A stretch of 64,000 nt of DNA from Virgibacillus sp. MSJ-26 (GCF_018918075.1 NZ_JAHLPW010000003.1:310001-374000); one strand, 5' to 3'. Counted from the stretch's first letter, positions 49,059 through 59,892 are shown. Translations and numbers: made by a program. The notes: generated by a model from the sequence alone, not told the origin.

Positions 49059-52000
49059 TCACTTCACAACAAATCGCGTCTCACTATAACCTTCTTTTGT
49101 TTTAGTCACTTCAAGGATAGCTGGAAAAATTGCTTTTAACTCTTTGACATGAGAGATTACCCCAATCATACGGCCTGTTTGTTGCAGATCGACTAATGTA
49201 TCGATTGATTTATTGAGAGACTCCTCATCAAGGGAACCGAATCCTTCATCAATAAACATGGTATCTATGGATATATTTCCTTGAAAACTTTGAATCACAT
49301 CTGACATGCCGAGTGCCAGACAAAGTGAGGCGTTAAATTTCTCTCCTCCAGATAGCGACTTAACATCGCGGGTCTGCCCAGTATATTCGTCGTAAACGTC
49401 AAGGGCGAGACCACTTTGTCTGCCGTGAGCTTCTTGGCGGTCACTGCGAATGAGAGAATACTGGCCATTTGATAAATCTCGTAAACGCTGGTTTGCAGCA
49501 TCAATAATTTGATCTAAATAATCGATTTGTAAGTAACGTTCAAACGATACTTTTTTACTGTTTTGACCGCGAATGACGTCGTGTAAATCTGCAACAACAT
49601 TAAATTGTCGTTCACTCTCCGCTGTTTTCTCATTAGATTCAGCAATTTTTTCTTTAAGGGTTGTGACCTGTTTTTGGTATTCAAGTGTTTGGTTCCATTT
49701 GCGAGAAGCTTCTTCACTGACTTTTCTGGCCTGAGATAAATCAGCGTCAAGTTTGCTAAGATCTTCTTTTTCTTTATCTTTCAAGTGAATCTTTAATTCA
49801 CCAACCTGTTCTCTCGTTGTGGATAGGTGCTGAGTGAATTCCTTAATCTCATCCTTTAACTTTTTCTGGGTTTCTACATTGAGTTTGGCGTCACGATAAA
49901 TTTCTTCAGTTGAAAATTCAGCTTCTACCAAGGCTACCTTAAATCGTTCTTCCGCCTCAAGTCTCTTTTGTTTTGACTCGGACAATTGCTTTTCTACATT
50001 GCTTAAGTTTGTCTCTGCTTCTGTAAACTTCTCTCTAGCAGATTGTAAATTCTTTTGAGCCGCTTCCCATTTCTCTTCCAATGATTTCTGCATTGCTCCC
50101 ATTTCAGTGATCTTTTCTGTTAGTACAGCTAGTTTACGTAACTCATCGGGAATCTGGCGAATGCGCTCCTTATAAGCTGCTAAGTCACCAGCTAGTTTTT
50201 GATTGTTTTTATGATAGGTTTGCTCTTTTGCTTCTTTTTCCGTCTTTAGTTTTTTAATTTCTGCTTCTAAGATTTCTTTTGTTTTTCTCAACTCGTCTAA
50301 TTTGGTTTTGTTTGCATCAAGACACGCCACTTCTTCTTTTAGTTTGACACCTTGCTCAGATAATTTTTCTTTCAAAGTGTCGATATTTTCTGTGGAAATA
50401 TTCATTTCCTTTAAATCATTTTCTCGGTCAGTCAGCCGAGTTAGTTCGCCACTATGGGCTTTTGCCGCTTCTTGATATTCCGTTTCTTTTTGATCAACTA
50501 TTTTTTTATGCGCATCTAACTTGTCCCGGCTAACATCTTCTGAGTGACTCATCGCTTTTTGAGGATGTTCCAAACTACCGCAAACCGGACAAGATTCTCC
50601 ATCATGCAAATGACTCGCAAGAACGATAGCCTGATTGTTGAGCCAAGTGGATTCTAATTTGTTGTACTGATCTTTCGCCTGTTCTAAAGCACTCTTTTTC
50701 TGTTGAAGCGTTTTTCTCGCTACTTTTTCGTCTTTTTGAGCTTTTTCATAAGCCATGACTAGTTTCATTTGATTTCTTAGTTCTGTTAATAATTGATGTT
50801 TTTCCAATCGGGTACTATCTGCTTGTTCGAATGATTTTATATGCTGCTGATTTTTCTCTAATGTTTTCTCTTTTTCATTTAATAAGGTATTTAGTTTTTC
50901 AACTTCTGCTTGCTCTCGGTCAACTGCTTTCTTAAACTGGGCAAGCTCTTGTTTGTTTTGATCGATTTGTTGAACGGTTGGATAAAATTCCTTAAGACGG
51001 GTGACCTCTTTCCCAACATTTTCCCGCTCATCTTTATTCTTCTCCTCTTGTTCATATGAGGTCTTAGCTTGCTTAACCGCTTCTTCAGCTACATGCTTAG
51101 TTTGACGTGCATGTGTCAAACTTTTTTCTTTAATCGTTTGATCTTCTCGCCATTCTCGTAATCTCTCTTCGACTGGTTCAATTTTGCTCGCTCTTTCAGC
51201 TTTTTCCAAATGCATTTCTTTCTGTTTAACAACAGGGATCTTTTCTGTTAATGTCTTCAGAAGTTTTTCTTTTTGTTCCAATTCCTCAAAACGCTCGTTT
51301 GTCGCTCTCGCATTATGAAACTGTTCTTGCAGCTTTTGTTGCTGTTTACTGGCTTCATGATACGCTTTTTCATCATGACCAATTTGCTCCGTATAATAAT
51401 CGAGTTCTTTTTCCAAAGCAGCCAACACTTGATTTACATTACTATAGTCTTCCTCGAGCACTTGAAATATTTCAGCCTCTTCACGTTCAGGTAACACAGC
51501 TTTGATATGTTCGATATATGTATCGCGTGTTTGCTTTACTTGATTGAACACTTCTGCAGCTGCTGATTTTTTCTGACGCAATTGCTCACCCATATGTTTA
51601 TATGAATCTGTTTTGAATAAACGTCTTAAAATTTCTTCCTTATTTTCAGTTTCGGACGTAAGTAATTTTCGGAATTCCCCTTGTGGAAGCATAACAATTT
51701 GTTTAAATTGATCTTCGGTTAACCCCATTAAAGTTTCTACTTTTCGATTAATCTCAGAAACTATTTGCCGATCAACACAAGGCTCCTCGCCTCCATCAAC
51801 CATTTCATAAAACTCATAACGCTCTCCGGTCTTCGTCTTGTTTCCTTGTTTCACGTGACCTAATTGACGAAGGATACGATACGTCCGTCCTTTCAATTCA
51901 AACTCCAACTCAGCTGATGTATGAGTATCATCATTTGCAAAATCACTGCGAAGCATCATATGATTCTCACGGTCTTCCCCACTTGCTGTGCCATAGAGAG

Positions 52001-52151
52001 CAAAACAAATACCATCAAATATCGTTGTTTTTCCAGCTCCAGTATTTCCAGAAATGACATACAAATCATTATTTTGAAGTTCGTTAAAATCAATTGTCTC
52101 GGAATCCTTATACGGACCAAACGCAGTCATTGTTAACTTAAGTGGTTTCAC
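49059..52151 (-). CDS. sbcC: SbcC, ATPase subunit of the SbcCD nuclease
   Basis: 1030 residues: N-terminal Walker A GNTGAGKTTIFDGI, a long coiled coil, the zinc hook CPVC at about residue 525, a second coiled coil, then signature SLSGGEKFNASL and Walker B MFIDEGFGSLDEE. With SbcD it forms the Rad50/Mre11-type complex that opens hairpins and trims double-strand break ends. Start GTG 52151 has AAGGGGAGAA upstream. It follows sbcD by 39 bases. Confidence 0.95.
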   Translation of the reverse strand: MKPLKLTMTAFGPYKDSETIDFNELQNNDLYVISGNTGAGKTTIFDGICFALYGTASGEDRENHMMLRSDFANDDTHTSAELEFELKGRTYRILRQLGHVKQGNKTKTGERYEFYEMVDGGEEPCVDRQIVSEINRKVETLMGLTEDQFKQIVMLPQGEFRKLLTSETENKEEILRRLFKTDSYKHMGEQLRQKKSAAAEVFNQVKQTRDTYIEHIKAVLPEREEAEIFQVLEEDYSNVNQVLAALEKELDYYTEQIGHDEKAYHEASKQQQKLQEQFHNARATNERFEELEQKEKLLKTLTEKIPVVKQKEMHLEKAERASKIEPVEERLREWREDQTIKEKSLTHARQTKHVAEEAVKQAKTSYEQEEKNKDERENVGKEVTRLKEFYPTVQQIDQNKQELAQFKKAVDREQAEVEKLNTLLNEKEKTLEKNQQHIKSFEQADSTRLEKHQLLTELRNQMKLVMAYEKAQKDEKVARKTLQQKKSALEQAKDQYNKLESTWLNNQAIVLASHLHDGESCPVCGSLEHPQKAMSHSEDVSRDKLDAHKKIVDQKETEYQEAAKAHSGELTRLTDRENDLKEMNISTENIDTLKEKLSEQGVKLKEEVACLDANKTKLDELRKTKEILEAEIKKLKTEKEAKEQTYHKNNQKLAGDLAAYKERIRQIPDELRKLAVLTEKITEMGAMQKSLEEKWEAAQKNLQSAREKFTEAETNLSNVEKQLSESKQKRLEAEERFKVALVEAEFSTEEIYRDAKLNVETQKKLKDEIKEFTQHLSTTREQVGELKIHLKDKEKEDLSKLDADLSQARKVSEEASRKWNQTLEYQKQVTTLKEKIAESNEKTAESERQFNVVADLHDVIRGQNSKKVSFERYLQIDYLDQIIDAANQRLRDLSNGQYSLIRSDRQEAHGRQSGLALDVYDEYTGQTRDVKSLSGGEKFNASLCLALGMSDVIQSFQGNISIDTMFIDEGFGSLDEESLNKSIDTLVDLQQTGRMIGVISHVKELKAIFPAILEVTKTKEGYSETRFVVK

Positions 52152-52190
52152 ATGTATTCTCCCCTTTCTTCCTTTCTCCCTTTCTCGCTT

Positions 52191-53381
52191 CTAATTTGAA
52201 GTTACTTTTTCTTTTGCACTTTTATCAATCGTTTCATTTTCTATTTTTAATTGCTCGTCCAATATTTCTTTAAAAAGATCTTCCGTTTCCTCTGTTGCTG
52301 GTATACCTTTTACCTCTTCATAAAAGGCTTTAAAAAGATCTAAGTCGCTCATTTGACTCCTAACTTTTACTTCTGACGTGTCAGAGCTAGCGCCTGAAGT
52401 GAATACTTTTCGTTCAACATGCATCGCGTTTGGATAAACAGATCTCACTTTTTCCATCGGTGAAAGTATCGGTGTTTCATCTAATAATCTAACAAACACA
52501 TAATCTTCGCTGATTGGATGGGTTAAAATTTCTTCCATCGTTGCTTCCACTGTTCGCATATCACGTACCGGGGTTAAATTGCGTTTTTCAGTTGTCACGT
52601 TCCCTTGAGCATCCAGCTCAACAATATAATATCCCTTATGATGATGTTCTTCTGAAATGGAATATTTTAAAATCGATCCTGAATAACGCACCGTTTCAGA
52701 CATGACTCGGTGCGCCTGATGTAAATGGCCTAGCGCTGTGTAATCAAATGATGAAAAAATATCGGCACCGACATACTCAGCACCACCAATCGAAAGTGGA
52801 CGCTCTGAATCACTTGTATTTTCCTCTTGTTCCCCGTAAGGCGTCACAAAAGCATGACCGACAAAGACATGACGTGCATCTTCTTTCATATTTTCTTTAA
52901 TGTGCTCAACTATTTTTTCAGCAGCGTCATGATGTGTACGAATTTCATCGTCTTCAAAAACATTGCGCACTGTACTTGGATCAGTGTATGGCACAAGATG
53001 GAAATGAACTTCTCCGTGCTCATCAGACAACACGACAGGTTCTATTTTTCCAGGCAACTCACCTACAATATGGTAACCATTTTCGCGCATCATTTTACTC
53101 CCGAAATTCAATCGGCTTGGACTATCATGATTTCCCGCAATTGCTAAAACAGGTATTTTCAAATCCAATACAATTTCGTCAAGCACTTTATCTAATAGAT
53201 GTACAGCTTCAGTAGGCGGCACAGCACGATCATACAAATCACCCGCCACGACAACCGCATCGGGTTTCTCTTCTTTAATCGCCTGGATAAACTGATTAAG
53301 AATATACTCTTGGTCTTCTGTCATATAAACCCCTTGCACCAATTTCCCTAAATGCCAATCAGCCGTATGGAAAAACTTCAT
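52191..53381 (-). CDS. sbcD: SbcD, nuclease subunit of SbcCD
   Basis: 396 residues of the Mre11 calcineurin-like fold: HTADWHLGK (D, H), VVVAGDLYDRAVP, IAGNHDSPSRL, FVGHAFV and TALGHLHQAHR are the phosphoesterase motifs in order. The 412-residue reading with an upstream ATG is unlikely; AGGAGG sits seven bases before ATG 53381. Confidence 0.95.
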   Translation of the reverse strand: MKFFHTADWHLGKLVQGVYMTEDQEYILNQFIQAIKEEKPDAVVVAGDLYDRAVPPTEAVHLLDKVLDEIVLDLKIPVLAIAGNHDSPSRLNFGSKMMRENGYHIVGELPGKIEPVVLSDEHGEVHFHLVPYTDPSTVRNVFEDDEIRTHHDAAEKIVEHIKENMKEDARHVFVGHAFVTPYGEQEENTSDSERPLSIGGAEYVGADIFSSFDYTALGHLHQAHRVMSETVRYSGSILKYSISEEHHHKGYYIVELDAQGNVTTEKRNLTPVRDMRTVEATMEEILTHPISEDYVFVRLLDETPILSPMEKVRSVYPNAMHVERKVFTSGASSDTSEVKVRSQMSDLDLFKAFYEEVKGIPATEETEDLFKEILDEQLKIENETIDKSAKEKVTSN

Positions 53382-53560
53382 CATTAACCCTCCTATTTCT
53401 TTAAAATATCTATATATCATTGCCAGCAAAAACGCTAGTCGAAAATTATTAACCTATATTTTTAACTGATTCTATTTTATAACAAGCCATCCAATCTATC
53501 AAAAAGGTAAAATTCAATTTTTATACCTACGTTAATATAGAAAACGTAATTTTTACCCAT

Positions 53561-53606
53561 CAAAAAAAGAAAAGCGATACCCCATTTTAACATGGTTATC
53601 GCTTTT
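53561..53606 (-). terminator. Terminator of the PLP-lyase gene
   Basis: AAAAGCGATA pairs with TATCGCTTTT, followed on the minus strand by a T-run. Confidence 0.8.
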
Positions 53607-53618
53607 CATATATATTAC

Positions 53619-54812
53619 TTAAACTTTAACTGGAAGTTTAATCAATGCCTGCTCAATATCGGCAATAATATCAACCGCATCCTCCAAACCAACAGACAAA
53701 CGAATTAATCCTTTCGAAATACCGAAAAACTTCAGCTCATCTTCAGGAATCGATGAATGGGTCATCGATGCAGGGTGTTGAACGAGTGTTTCAGGGTCCC
53801 CTAAACTAAACGAAATCATCGCTAACTCAAGCAAACTAATAAACTTCTTACCTTCCTCGACCCCACCTTTTATTTCAAATGAGACAATGCCACCCATTCC
53901 GCGCATTTGTCGTTTAGCTAAGGCATGCTGCGGGTGGGACGCTAACCCTGGGTAATACACCTGCTCAACTAGAGGGTGGTTCTCTAAGAACTCAGCGACT
54001 TTCTGAGCGTTTTCACAGTGTTTTTCCACCCGAATACCTAACGTTTTAATCCCTCTTAAAATTAAAAATGATTCCCACGCATTAAGTGGCTGACCGAGGT
54101 CACCCATAAAATCTTTATGCATTCTTTGAATCATTTCTTGATCTGCACAAACAAAGCCCGCAATCGCGTCACCATGACCATTTAAATACTTCGTCGCACT
54201 ATGAATAACAACATCTGCGCCTAAGTCAAGCGGTGTCTGTAAACACGGCGTCATAAACGTATTATCAATAATAAGCGGTAGCCCGTGGGCCCGACTTATA
54301 TTTGAAACGGCTTCAATATCAATGAGGCATAATCCAGGGTTAGACGGTGTCTCGATATAAATGGCTTTCGTATTCGGCAGAATTGCCTTCTCAATTGCAT
54401 CGACGTCTGTACAATCCACGAATTCAGCTTCAATACCGTATCTTACTGCAAAGTTTGTTAAAAACTTATGCGTTCCCCCGTAAACATCTTTTGTTACAAT
54501 AACATGATCCCCATGTTTTAAAAACGCAAGCAATGCTATCGAAATAGCGGCCATACCACTGCTGACACCTAATGCATCCTCTGCTCCTTCAAGTGCAGCA
54601 ATCTTTTTTTCAAGCGTACGTGTTGTCGGATTGCCGTATCTGCCATAATAAACCCCTTCCATTTCACCTGAAACAACAGCCGCTGCTTCGTCAGCATCTT
54701 TAAAAGAATAGGCAACAGCTGGAACGATGGGCTCTGAAACCACTCTCGTTTTCTCATCAGGTGTTTGTTCCAAATGAACTGCTCTCGTATTAAAATTCCA
54801 ATCTTTACTCAC
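53619..54812 (-). CDS. Cys/Met-metabolism PLP enzyme (methionine or cystathionine gamma-lyase)
   Basis: 397 residues of the gamma-family PLP fold: YYGRYGNPTTRTLEKKIAAL, SSGMAAIS, VTKDVYGGTHKF, PLIIDNTFMTPCLQ, the PLP-lysine motif VIHSATKYLNGHGD (Lys about 205), and LIRLSVGLEDAVDI. Elimination versus replacement chemistry and substrate cannot be told. The dedicated GntR-FCD regulator upstream is more usual for a catabolic lyase such as methionine gamma-lyase. Confidence 0.85.
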   Translation of the reverse strand: MSKDWNFNTRAVHLEQTPDEKTRVVSEPIVPAVAYSFKDADEAAAVVSGEMEGVYYGRYGNPTTRTLEKKIAALEGAEDALGVSSGMAAISIALLAFLKHGDHVIVTKDVYGGTHKFLTNFAVRYGIEAEFVDCTDVDAIEKAILPNTKAIYIETPSNPGLCLIDIEAVSNISRAHGLPLIIDNTFMTPCLQTPLDLGADVVIHSATKYLNGHGDAIAGFVCADQEMIQRMHKDFMGDLGQPLNAWESFLILRGIKTLGIRVEKHCENAQKVAEFLENHPLVEQVYYPGLASHPQHALAKRQMRGMGGIVSFEIKGGVEEGKKFISLLELAMISFSLGDPETLVQHPASMTHSSIPEDELKFFGISKGLIRLSVGLEDAVDIIADIEQALIKLPVKV

Positions 54813-54842
54813 AAAATCCCGCCCCTTTTCATGTTTTCACAG

Positions 54843-55520
54843 TTATTGCAGTTGACTATTTGCTTTAATTTTCTCCACAATCGAATTCATACTTTTAATA
54901 ATGTGTGTTTCCATTGCTTTTTTAGCTTTATCTTTATTTCCCTCAATCATATAGTCCAAGATTAACTGATGTTCATTAACTACCGTTCTCGGCTTCCCTT
55001 CCTTAGATGGTGCCAATCGTCGATAGCGATCTATATGATCTTTCAACTGAAGTAAAATCTTAATGACGGTCTGATTATTACTCAATTGATGAATATATTT
55101 ATGAAATTGCTCGCCATAATTTACTACTTCCTCAATGATTTTTTGCTTGGACATTTCTTCAATCATAAACGTGAGGTGTGAAAGTCTTTTTTCATCTTCT
55201 CCGGTCATATTATCAATAGCCTGTTCCACCGCAACCGCTTCCAACTTACTTCTCACGATAAAAATTTCTTCAACATCTTTAATAGATATAGGAGAAACCT
55301 TTAGGCGGCCATTCGCTTTCCTAGTCAGTAAATCTTCGTATTCTAATCTCTGGATGGCTTCCCTTAATGGAGTTCGACTTACTTCTAATTCTTTCGATAA
55401 TGTTTGTTCGACAATCGATTGATTTGGAGAAAGGGTGCCATGAATGATTTGTTTTTTTAAAACATGATACGTGTAATCATTCGCAGATGCCCATCTTCCT
55501 TGCGAAACATTTTTATTCAA
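54843..55520 (-). CDS. GntR-family regulator, FCD type
   Basis: 225 residues. Residues 12-75 form a winged helix (YHVLKKQIIHGTLSPNQSI, VSRTPLREAIQRLEYEDLL). Residues 85-215 are an FCD helical ligand domain with metal-type residues (FIVRSKLEAVAVEQAI; YGEQFHKYIHQL; VNEHQLILDYMI). It lies 30 bases upstream of the lyase and is probably co-transcribed with it. A perfect palindrome just upstream is its likely operator. Confidence 0.9.
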   Translation of the reverse strand: MNKNVSQGRWASANDYTYHVLKKQIIHGTLSPNQSIVEQTLSKELEVSRTPLREAIQRLEYEDLLTRKANGRLKVSPISIKDVEEIFIVRSKLEAVAVEQAIDNMTGEDEKRLSHLTFMIEEMSKQKIIEEVVNYGEQFHKYIHQLSNNQTVIKILLQLKDHIDRYRRLAPSKEGKPRTVVNEHQLILDYMIEGNKDKAKKAMETHIIKSMNSIVEKIKANSQLQ

Positions 55521-55536
55521 TATGCTCTCACCCTTT

Positions 55537-55558
55537 GTATAATTGTATACAATTATAC
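55537..55558. promoter_or_regulatory. Perfect 22-bp palindrome, probable GntR operator
   Basis: Half-site GTATAATTGTA is repeated in perfect inverted orientation, 17 bases upstream of the regulator's start. It contains -10-like TATAAT sequence, so binding would shut off the regulator-lyase promoter. This fits the T-G-T-A-T-A-C-A style sites of FCD regulators. Confidence 0.75.
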
Positions 55559-55751
55559 TATTCTAAATTAGTCGAAGCGTCAAGAGGAAATTATCTGAAT
55601 TATGTTTAATAAATGGCTTTATTATGTCCAATCAGTTAAAAATACTTTACAAATTTGTGAACTTTGCTATAATAAATATAAGGAAATTCACAAATCGGAC
55701 ACATGTTTAGGAGATACATTTTGAAATGATGAATAATAAGGGGGAGCAAGC

Positions 55752-56066
55752 ATGATTTCTTTATTTGGATCAATTACGATGGTTTCTATAGCGACGTATT
55801 TTTTCATGGCTTGTTTATATTTAATTACTGAAAAAGGGAATAAATTAAAAAATCGAACGGTTATACTTTCTTTTATCTGTTGGTCGATTGGCGGTCTACT
55901 TTTCATTTATTCAGGCTCTTACGCTGAAACACATGGTATGTTAGGTGCAAGCGTTAGTGTCGAGACACTTTTTAGCATATTAAGTCTTGTCTTACTCGGT
56001 AAAGTCTTCTTTTCTAAACAAAATGAAGAAGTAACAAATAAATCAACTAACCTACATGTCTTTTAA
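55752..56066 (+). CDS. Three-helix membrane protein of unknown function
   Basis: 104 residues: helices around 3-27, 38-57 and 69-87, then a polar tail (SKQNEEVTNKSTNLHVF). AGGGGGAGCAAGC precedes the ATG. No family is recognised. It ends at the strong bidirectional terminator. Confidence 0.6.
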   Translation: MISLFGSITMVSIATYFFMACLYLITEKGNKLKNRTVILSFICWSIGGLLFIYSGSYAETHGMLGASVSVETLFSILSLVLLGKVFFSKQNEEVTNKSTNLHVF

Positions 56067-56088
56067 ATGACTAAGATTGGTCATATCC

Positions 56089-56136
56089 AACTCAAGCGCC
56101 CAGCCACTAGATTGATAGTGGCTGGGCGCTTGAGTT
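56089..56136. terminator. Very strong bidirectional terminator
   Basis: A perfect 21-bp stem (AACTCAAGCGCCCAGCCACTA with its complement) around GATTGA, between the plus-strand small gene and the end of the rib operon. Confidence 0.9.
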
Positions 56137-56155
56137 TGTGTTCTTCAAAGTATCT

Positions 56156-56620
56156 TTATAGTTTTTTTATTAAATTAGCCATTTCTATCGCTGAAACAGC
56201 TGCTTCAGCTCCTTTATTTCCTGCTTTAGTTCCAGCCCGCTCAATCGCTTGTTCAATCGTTTCTGTCGTTAATATACCAAAAATGACGGGCGTATTCGTC
56301 TGAAGTGAGGCACTTGATACCCCTTTAGCAGCTTCATTACACACGTAATCAAAATGGGGTGTTGCCCCGCGAATCACCGTACCTAAGGTGATAACCGCAT
56401 CATAAGATTGTGATTCAGCCATTTTTTTAGCTACCAATGGAATTTCAAACGCCCCTGGCACCCAAGCCGTATCAATATTTCCTTCGTCCACCCCGTGTCT
56501 TTTTAAAGCATCCGTCGCACCTTCTAATAGTTTACTAGTAATAAAATCATTAAACCGCCCAACAACAATCCCGATTTTTAAATCTGCCCCGACGACATTC
56601 CCTTGATAAATATTTCCCAT
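56156..56620 (-). CDS. ribH: 6,7-dimethyl-8-ribityllumazine synthase
   Basis: 154 residues, normal length. [28 protein letters not shown] and [19 protein letters not shown] form the active site. It condenses 5-amino-6-ribitylaminouracil with dihydroxybutanone phosphate in riboflavin synthesis and forms icosahedral capsids. Last gene of the operon, 18 bases after ribBA. Confidence 0.97.
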   Translation of the reverse strand: MGNIYQGNVVGADLKIGIVVGRFNDFITSKLLEGATDALKRHGVDEGNIDTAWVPGAFEIPLVAKKMAESQSYDAVITLGTVIRGATPHFDYVCNEAAKGVSSASLQTNTPVIFGILTTETIEQAIERAGTKAGNKGAEAAVSAIEMANLIKKL

Positions 56621-56638
56621 GTCTATTCTCCTCTTTTA

Positions 56639-57838
56639 TTAATTATTTTTTGTCAGATGACCGAATTTCTCAATTTTCGTTAATATATATTGCTTATTCT
56701 CTTGATATACCGTTGTATAGTGTGGCACTCGTTCGACAACGTCAATATTATGCTGCTTCATAGCTGCTATTTTTTCAGGATTATTTGTTAGCAGCCGCAT
56801 CGAATGAATTCCCAAATCCTTTAGTATTTGAGCAGCTACTGTATAATCCCTTTCGTCTGCTTGAAAGCCTAATGCTTCGTTCGCCTCTAATGTATCTAAT
56901 CCTTCTGATTGCAGTTTGTATGCTTTTAATTTATTCAACAAACCGATACCTCGGCCTTCTTGACGTAAATAAATTACAACCCCTGCTCCTTCCTCGCTGA
57001 TTTGTTCTAAGGCACTATCTAATTGAGGACCACAATCGCATCGCTTAGAACCAAAGACGTCACCAGTCAAACACTCAGAATGAATCCGAACTAATATTGG
57101 TTTATTGGAGTCGAGGTCACCTTTTACAACTGCAATATGTTCCTTATTATCCAGCTGATTTGAATACCCGATGACCTTAAACGTCCCATAGTTCTGCATT
57201 GGTAACATGGTTTCAACTTCCCGCTGAACAAGAGATTCATTTTTCTGTTTATATTTGATTAAATCTTCAATATGGATAAGTTTCAAATCGAACTTTTCAG
57301 CTAGTTCTTGAAGCTGCGGAAGTCTTGACATTGTGCCGTCCTCATTAATAATTTCACAGATAACGGCAGACGGAGCCACGTCACATAATTTTGCTAAATC
57401 AACCGACGCTTCCGTATGCCCTTTCCGTTCAAAAACACCCCCATTCTTTGCAATGAGTGGAAAAACATGTCCAGGTCGTTTAAAATCTTCTGCAACTGAC
57501 TTTTCATCAATCAGCGCCTGTATCGTTTCCGCACGTTCAAATGCACTAATCCCAGTTTCTGTCTTTTCATGGTCAACGCTGATAGTAAAGGCTGTTCCAT
57601 AAGGATCTGTATTTTCGTCAACCATCATATTTAAATTTAATTTACGTGCCCTATCACTCGTAATCGTTGTACAAACCAACCCTCTCCCGTGAGTAATGAA
57701 AAAATTAATGAGTTCAGGCGTTGCTTTTTCCGATAAGGCGACAAAATCACCTTCATTTTCTCGATTCTCATCATCGACAACAATGATTGGTTTACCTTTT
57801 TTTAGATCAGCTAAAGCGTCCTCTATCTTATAAAACAT
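56639..57838 (-). CDS. ribBA: Bifunctional DHBP synthase / GTP cyclohydrolase II
   Basis: 399 residues. N-terminal RibB domain: [13 protein letters not shown] and [13 protein letters not shown]-terminal RibA domain: [22 protein letters not shown] (three zinc cysteines), [16 protein letters not shown] and LLTNNPEKI. It supplies both starting branches of riboflavin synthesis. Eleven bases from ribE. Confidence 0.97.
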   Translation of the reverse strand: MFYKIEDALADLKKGKPIIVVDDENRENEGDFVALSEKATPELINFFITHGRGLVCTTITSDRARKLNLNMMVDENTDPYGTAFTISVDHEKTETGISAFERAETIQALIDEKSVAEDFKRPGHVFPLIAKNGGVFERKGHTEASVDLAKLCDVAPSAVICEIINEDGTMSRLPQLQELAEKFDLKLIHIEDLIKYKQKNESLVQREVETMLPMQNYGTFKVIGYSNQLDNKEHIAVVKGDLDSNKPILVRIHSECLTGDVFGSKRCDCGPQLDSALEQISEEGAGVVIYLRQEGRGIGLLNKLKAYKLQSEGLDTLEANEALGFQADERDYTVAAQILKDLGIHSMRLLTNNPEKIAAMKQHNIDVVERVPHYTTVYQENKQYILTKIEKFGHLTKNN

Positions 57839-57849
57839 CTTATCTCCTC

Positions 57850-58500
57850 CTACATAAAACCGTTATTTATTAGAAAGTTTTCGTTAAGTTGATCTGAATG
57901 AGCTACCGATCCTAACTTCATCAAATGGTGAACATGTTTTAAAAGCATATCGCATTCGATGTTCACGATATCACCAGTCTCTTTTGCACCTAAGGTCGTT
58001 TCACTAACCGTATGGGGGATGATAGATAAAAGTAGACTCGTTGCTCTATTTTTAAAAATCGTTAAACTAATTCCATCAATGGCTACTGACCCTTTTTCGA
58101 CAAAATAAGCCTCGAGATGTCGCGGTACTTCAATTTCATAATAAACAGCGTTCTCTTGAGCTTCCTTTTTAATAATGGTTCCAGTTGTATCAATATGTCC
58201 GGTTACAAAATGACCACCAAACCGTCCGTTAGCGGCCATCGCCCGTTCAAGATTGACAGGTGAATGAGTTTTTAACCCGTTTAAAGACGTTGCTTTGATG
58301 GTTTCTGGCATAACGTCGACTGAAAATGAATTCTTAGAATATGTCGTCACTGTTAAGCAAATGCCGTTTACCGCAATACTGTCACCCAGTTCAACATCTT
58401 CAAGCACAGTTTCTGCTATAATCTCAAGTTGCATCGATTGATTGGCTGTCTTTTGTATACGTTTAATGCTGCCTACTTCTTCAACAATCCCTGTAAACAT
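57850..58500 (-). CDS. ribE: Riboflavin synthase alpha subunit
   Basis: 216 residues. Two lumazine-binding repeats, each with an N-terminal [10 protein letters not shown] or [12 protein letters not shown] style start and the [13 protein letters not shown] / [12 protein letters not shown] motifs. It converts two lumazines to riboflavin. The start MFTGIVEE at 58500 (AGGAGAGG upstream) overlaps the end of ribD by 20 bases. Confidence 0.97.
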   Translation of the reverse strand: MFTGIVEEVGSIKRIQKTANQSMQLEIIAETVLEDVELGDSIAVNGICLTVTTYSKNSFSVDVMPETIKATSLNGLKTHSPVNLERAMAANGRFGGHFVTGHIDTTGTIIKKEAQENAVYYEIEVPRHLEAYFVEKGSVAIDGISLTIFKNRATSLLLSIIPHTVSETTLGAKETGDIVNIECDMLLKHVHHLMKLGSVAHSDQLNENFLINNGFM

Positions 58501-59593
58501 AGCTTTCCTCTCCTTTGTACGTTGCAACAATCTTTATATCCTCCCCTACCTGCTCTACTTGCAGAATAGAAAGTGACGGTACTTCTGCTAATGATGCAAA
58601 CCCAGTTCCTAAAAAAGATGTTGGCGCTCCATACCCGCCGATTAACTTAGGCGCCATATAAACAATAAGCTGATTAAACATTTTTTCTTGTAAAAATGAA
58701 CCGTTCACTGTCGCTCCTCCTTCAACAAATAATGACGTGATTTCATTTTGTCCTAAAACGTCGAGCACTTCTGGTATGCGGATTGTTTCATCTTTAAGTT
58801 GAATAATCCTTACTTGATCAGATTGCAAAAACAGTTTTTTCGCCTCTTCAGTTACTTTATTGCCTACTATAATCCACGTCGATGCCTCCGGGTCTGTTAT
58901 TACGCTAGCATCAAGAGGTGTTCGTAAATGTGTATCTAAAATAATACGAACCGGATTTCTGCCGGCACCAACTTTTAACCTTGTCGTTAAACTAGGATCA
59001 TCAGCAATCACCGTCTCAACGCCAACTAAAATCCCGTCATGGCTATGTCGATAAGTGTGTGCGTCAAATCGCGCCGTCTTACCAGTAATCCACTTGCTTT
59101 CCCCCGTTTTTGTCGCTATTTTTCCATCTAGGCTCATCGCAGTTTTCAATGTGACATAGGGCCTTTTTGTTTTAATAAAATGGAAAAAAAGAGCATTTAT
59201 TTTTTGTGCTTCATCTTGTAAAACACCTGTTTTAACATCTATCCCCGCAGCTTGTAATATTTTTATCCCATTCACCTGCTTGTTCGGATCTTTCGCTGCT
59301 ATCACAACACGCCTAACGCCACTTTTGATAATTAAGTCGGTGCAAGGCGGTGTCCTCCCTTGGTGACTACAAGGCTCAAGTGTTACATAAAGTGTAGATC
59401 CTCTTGCTTCATCACCTGCCATGTGAATCGCATGGACTTCCGCATGTTTTTCACCAGTTTTAAAATGTGCACCGAATCCGACAATATCACCATCTTTCAC
59501 AATAACAGCACCAACAACAGGGTTGGGTGATGTTTGGCCAATGGTTTCTTTAGCAAGATTTAACGCCAATTGCATAAATTTTTCATCTGACAT
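58481..59593 (-). CDS. ribD: Bifunctional riboflavin deaminase-reductase
   Basis: 370 residues. Deaminase domain: HAEVHAI and PCSHQGRTPPCTD (zinc His and Cys). Reductase domain from residue about 150: TLKTAMSLDGKIATKTGESKWIT and FVEGGATVNGSFL. First gene of the operon, behind the FMN riboswitch. Confidence 0.97.
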   Translation of the reverse strand: MSDEKFMQLALNLAKETIGQTSPNPVVGAVIVKDGDIVGFGAHFKTGEKHAEVHAIHMAGDEARGSTLYVTLEPCSHQGRTPPCTDLIIKSGVRRVVIAAKDPNKQVNGIKILQAAGIDVKTGVLQDEAQKINALFFHFIKTKRPYVTLKTAMSLDGKIATKTGESKWITGKTARFDAHTYRHSHDGILVGVETVIADDPSLTTRLKVGAGRNPVRIILDTHLRTPLDASVITDPEASTWIIVGNKVTEEAKKLFLQSDQVRIIQLKDETIRIPEVLDVLGQNEITSLFVEGGATVNGSFLQEKMFNQLIVYMAPKLIGGYGAPTSFLGTGFASLAEVPSLSILQVEQVGEDIKIVATYKGEESYVYRDC

Positions 59594-59668
59594 GATTTTC
59601 TCCTTTCCGTTATCTTAGGTCTAAATCTAGTTTCCAGTTCGTAAAGGCTTCCTTCTATTTTCACAAAA

Positions 59669-59700
59669 AAAAGACCTCTGAAAGTATCTTCAAAGGCCTT
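59669..59700 (-). terminator. Expression-platform terminator of the FMN riboswitch
   Basis: AAGGCCTTTGAAG pairs with CTTTCAGAGGTCTT, followed on the minus strand by T8. It lies between the aptamer and ribD. Confidence 0.8.
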
Positions 59701-59892
59701 GATGGTAGAATTTTAATGAACGAACACAATAAAAATAAATTAGGCAAAATAATTCATTAAACAAGCGCAGATTAACTACCTTGCTTATTGAATCATTATT
59801 TTAGCTTTACTGTTTTAAGTTAAGTCATGTGTAACTAAATAAACATACATAAAACAGTCATGCCTATGTACAGATTTTGTTCGTCTAACAAA

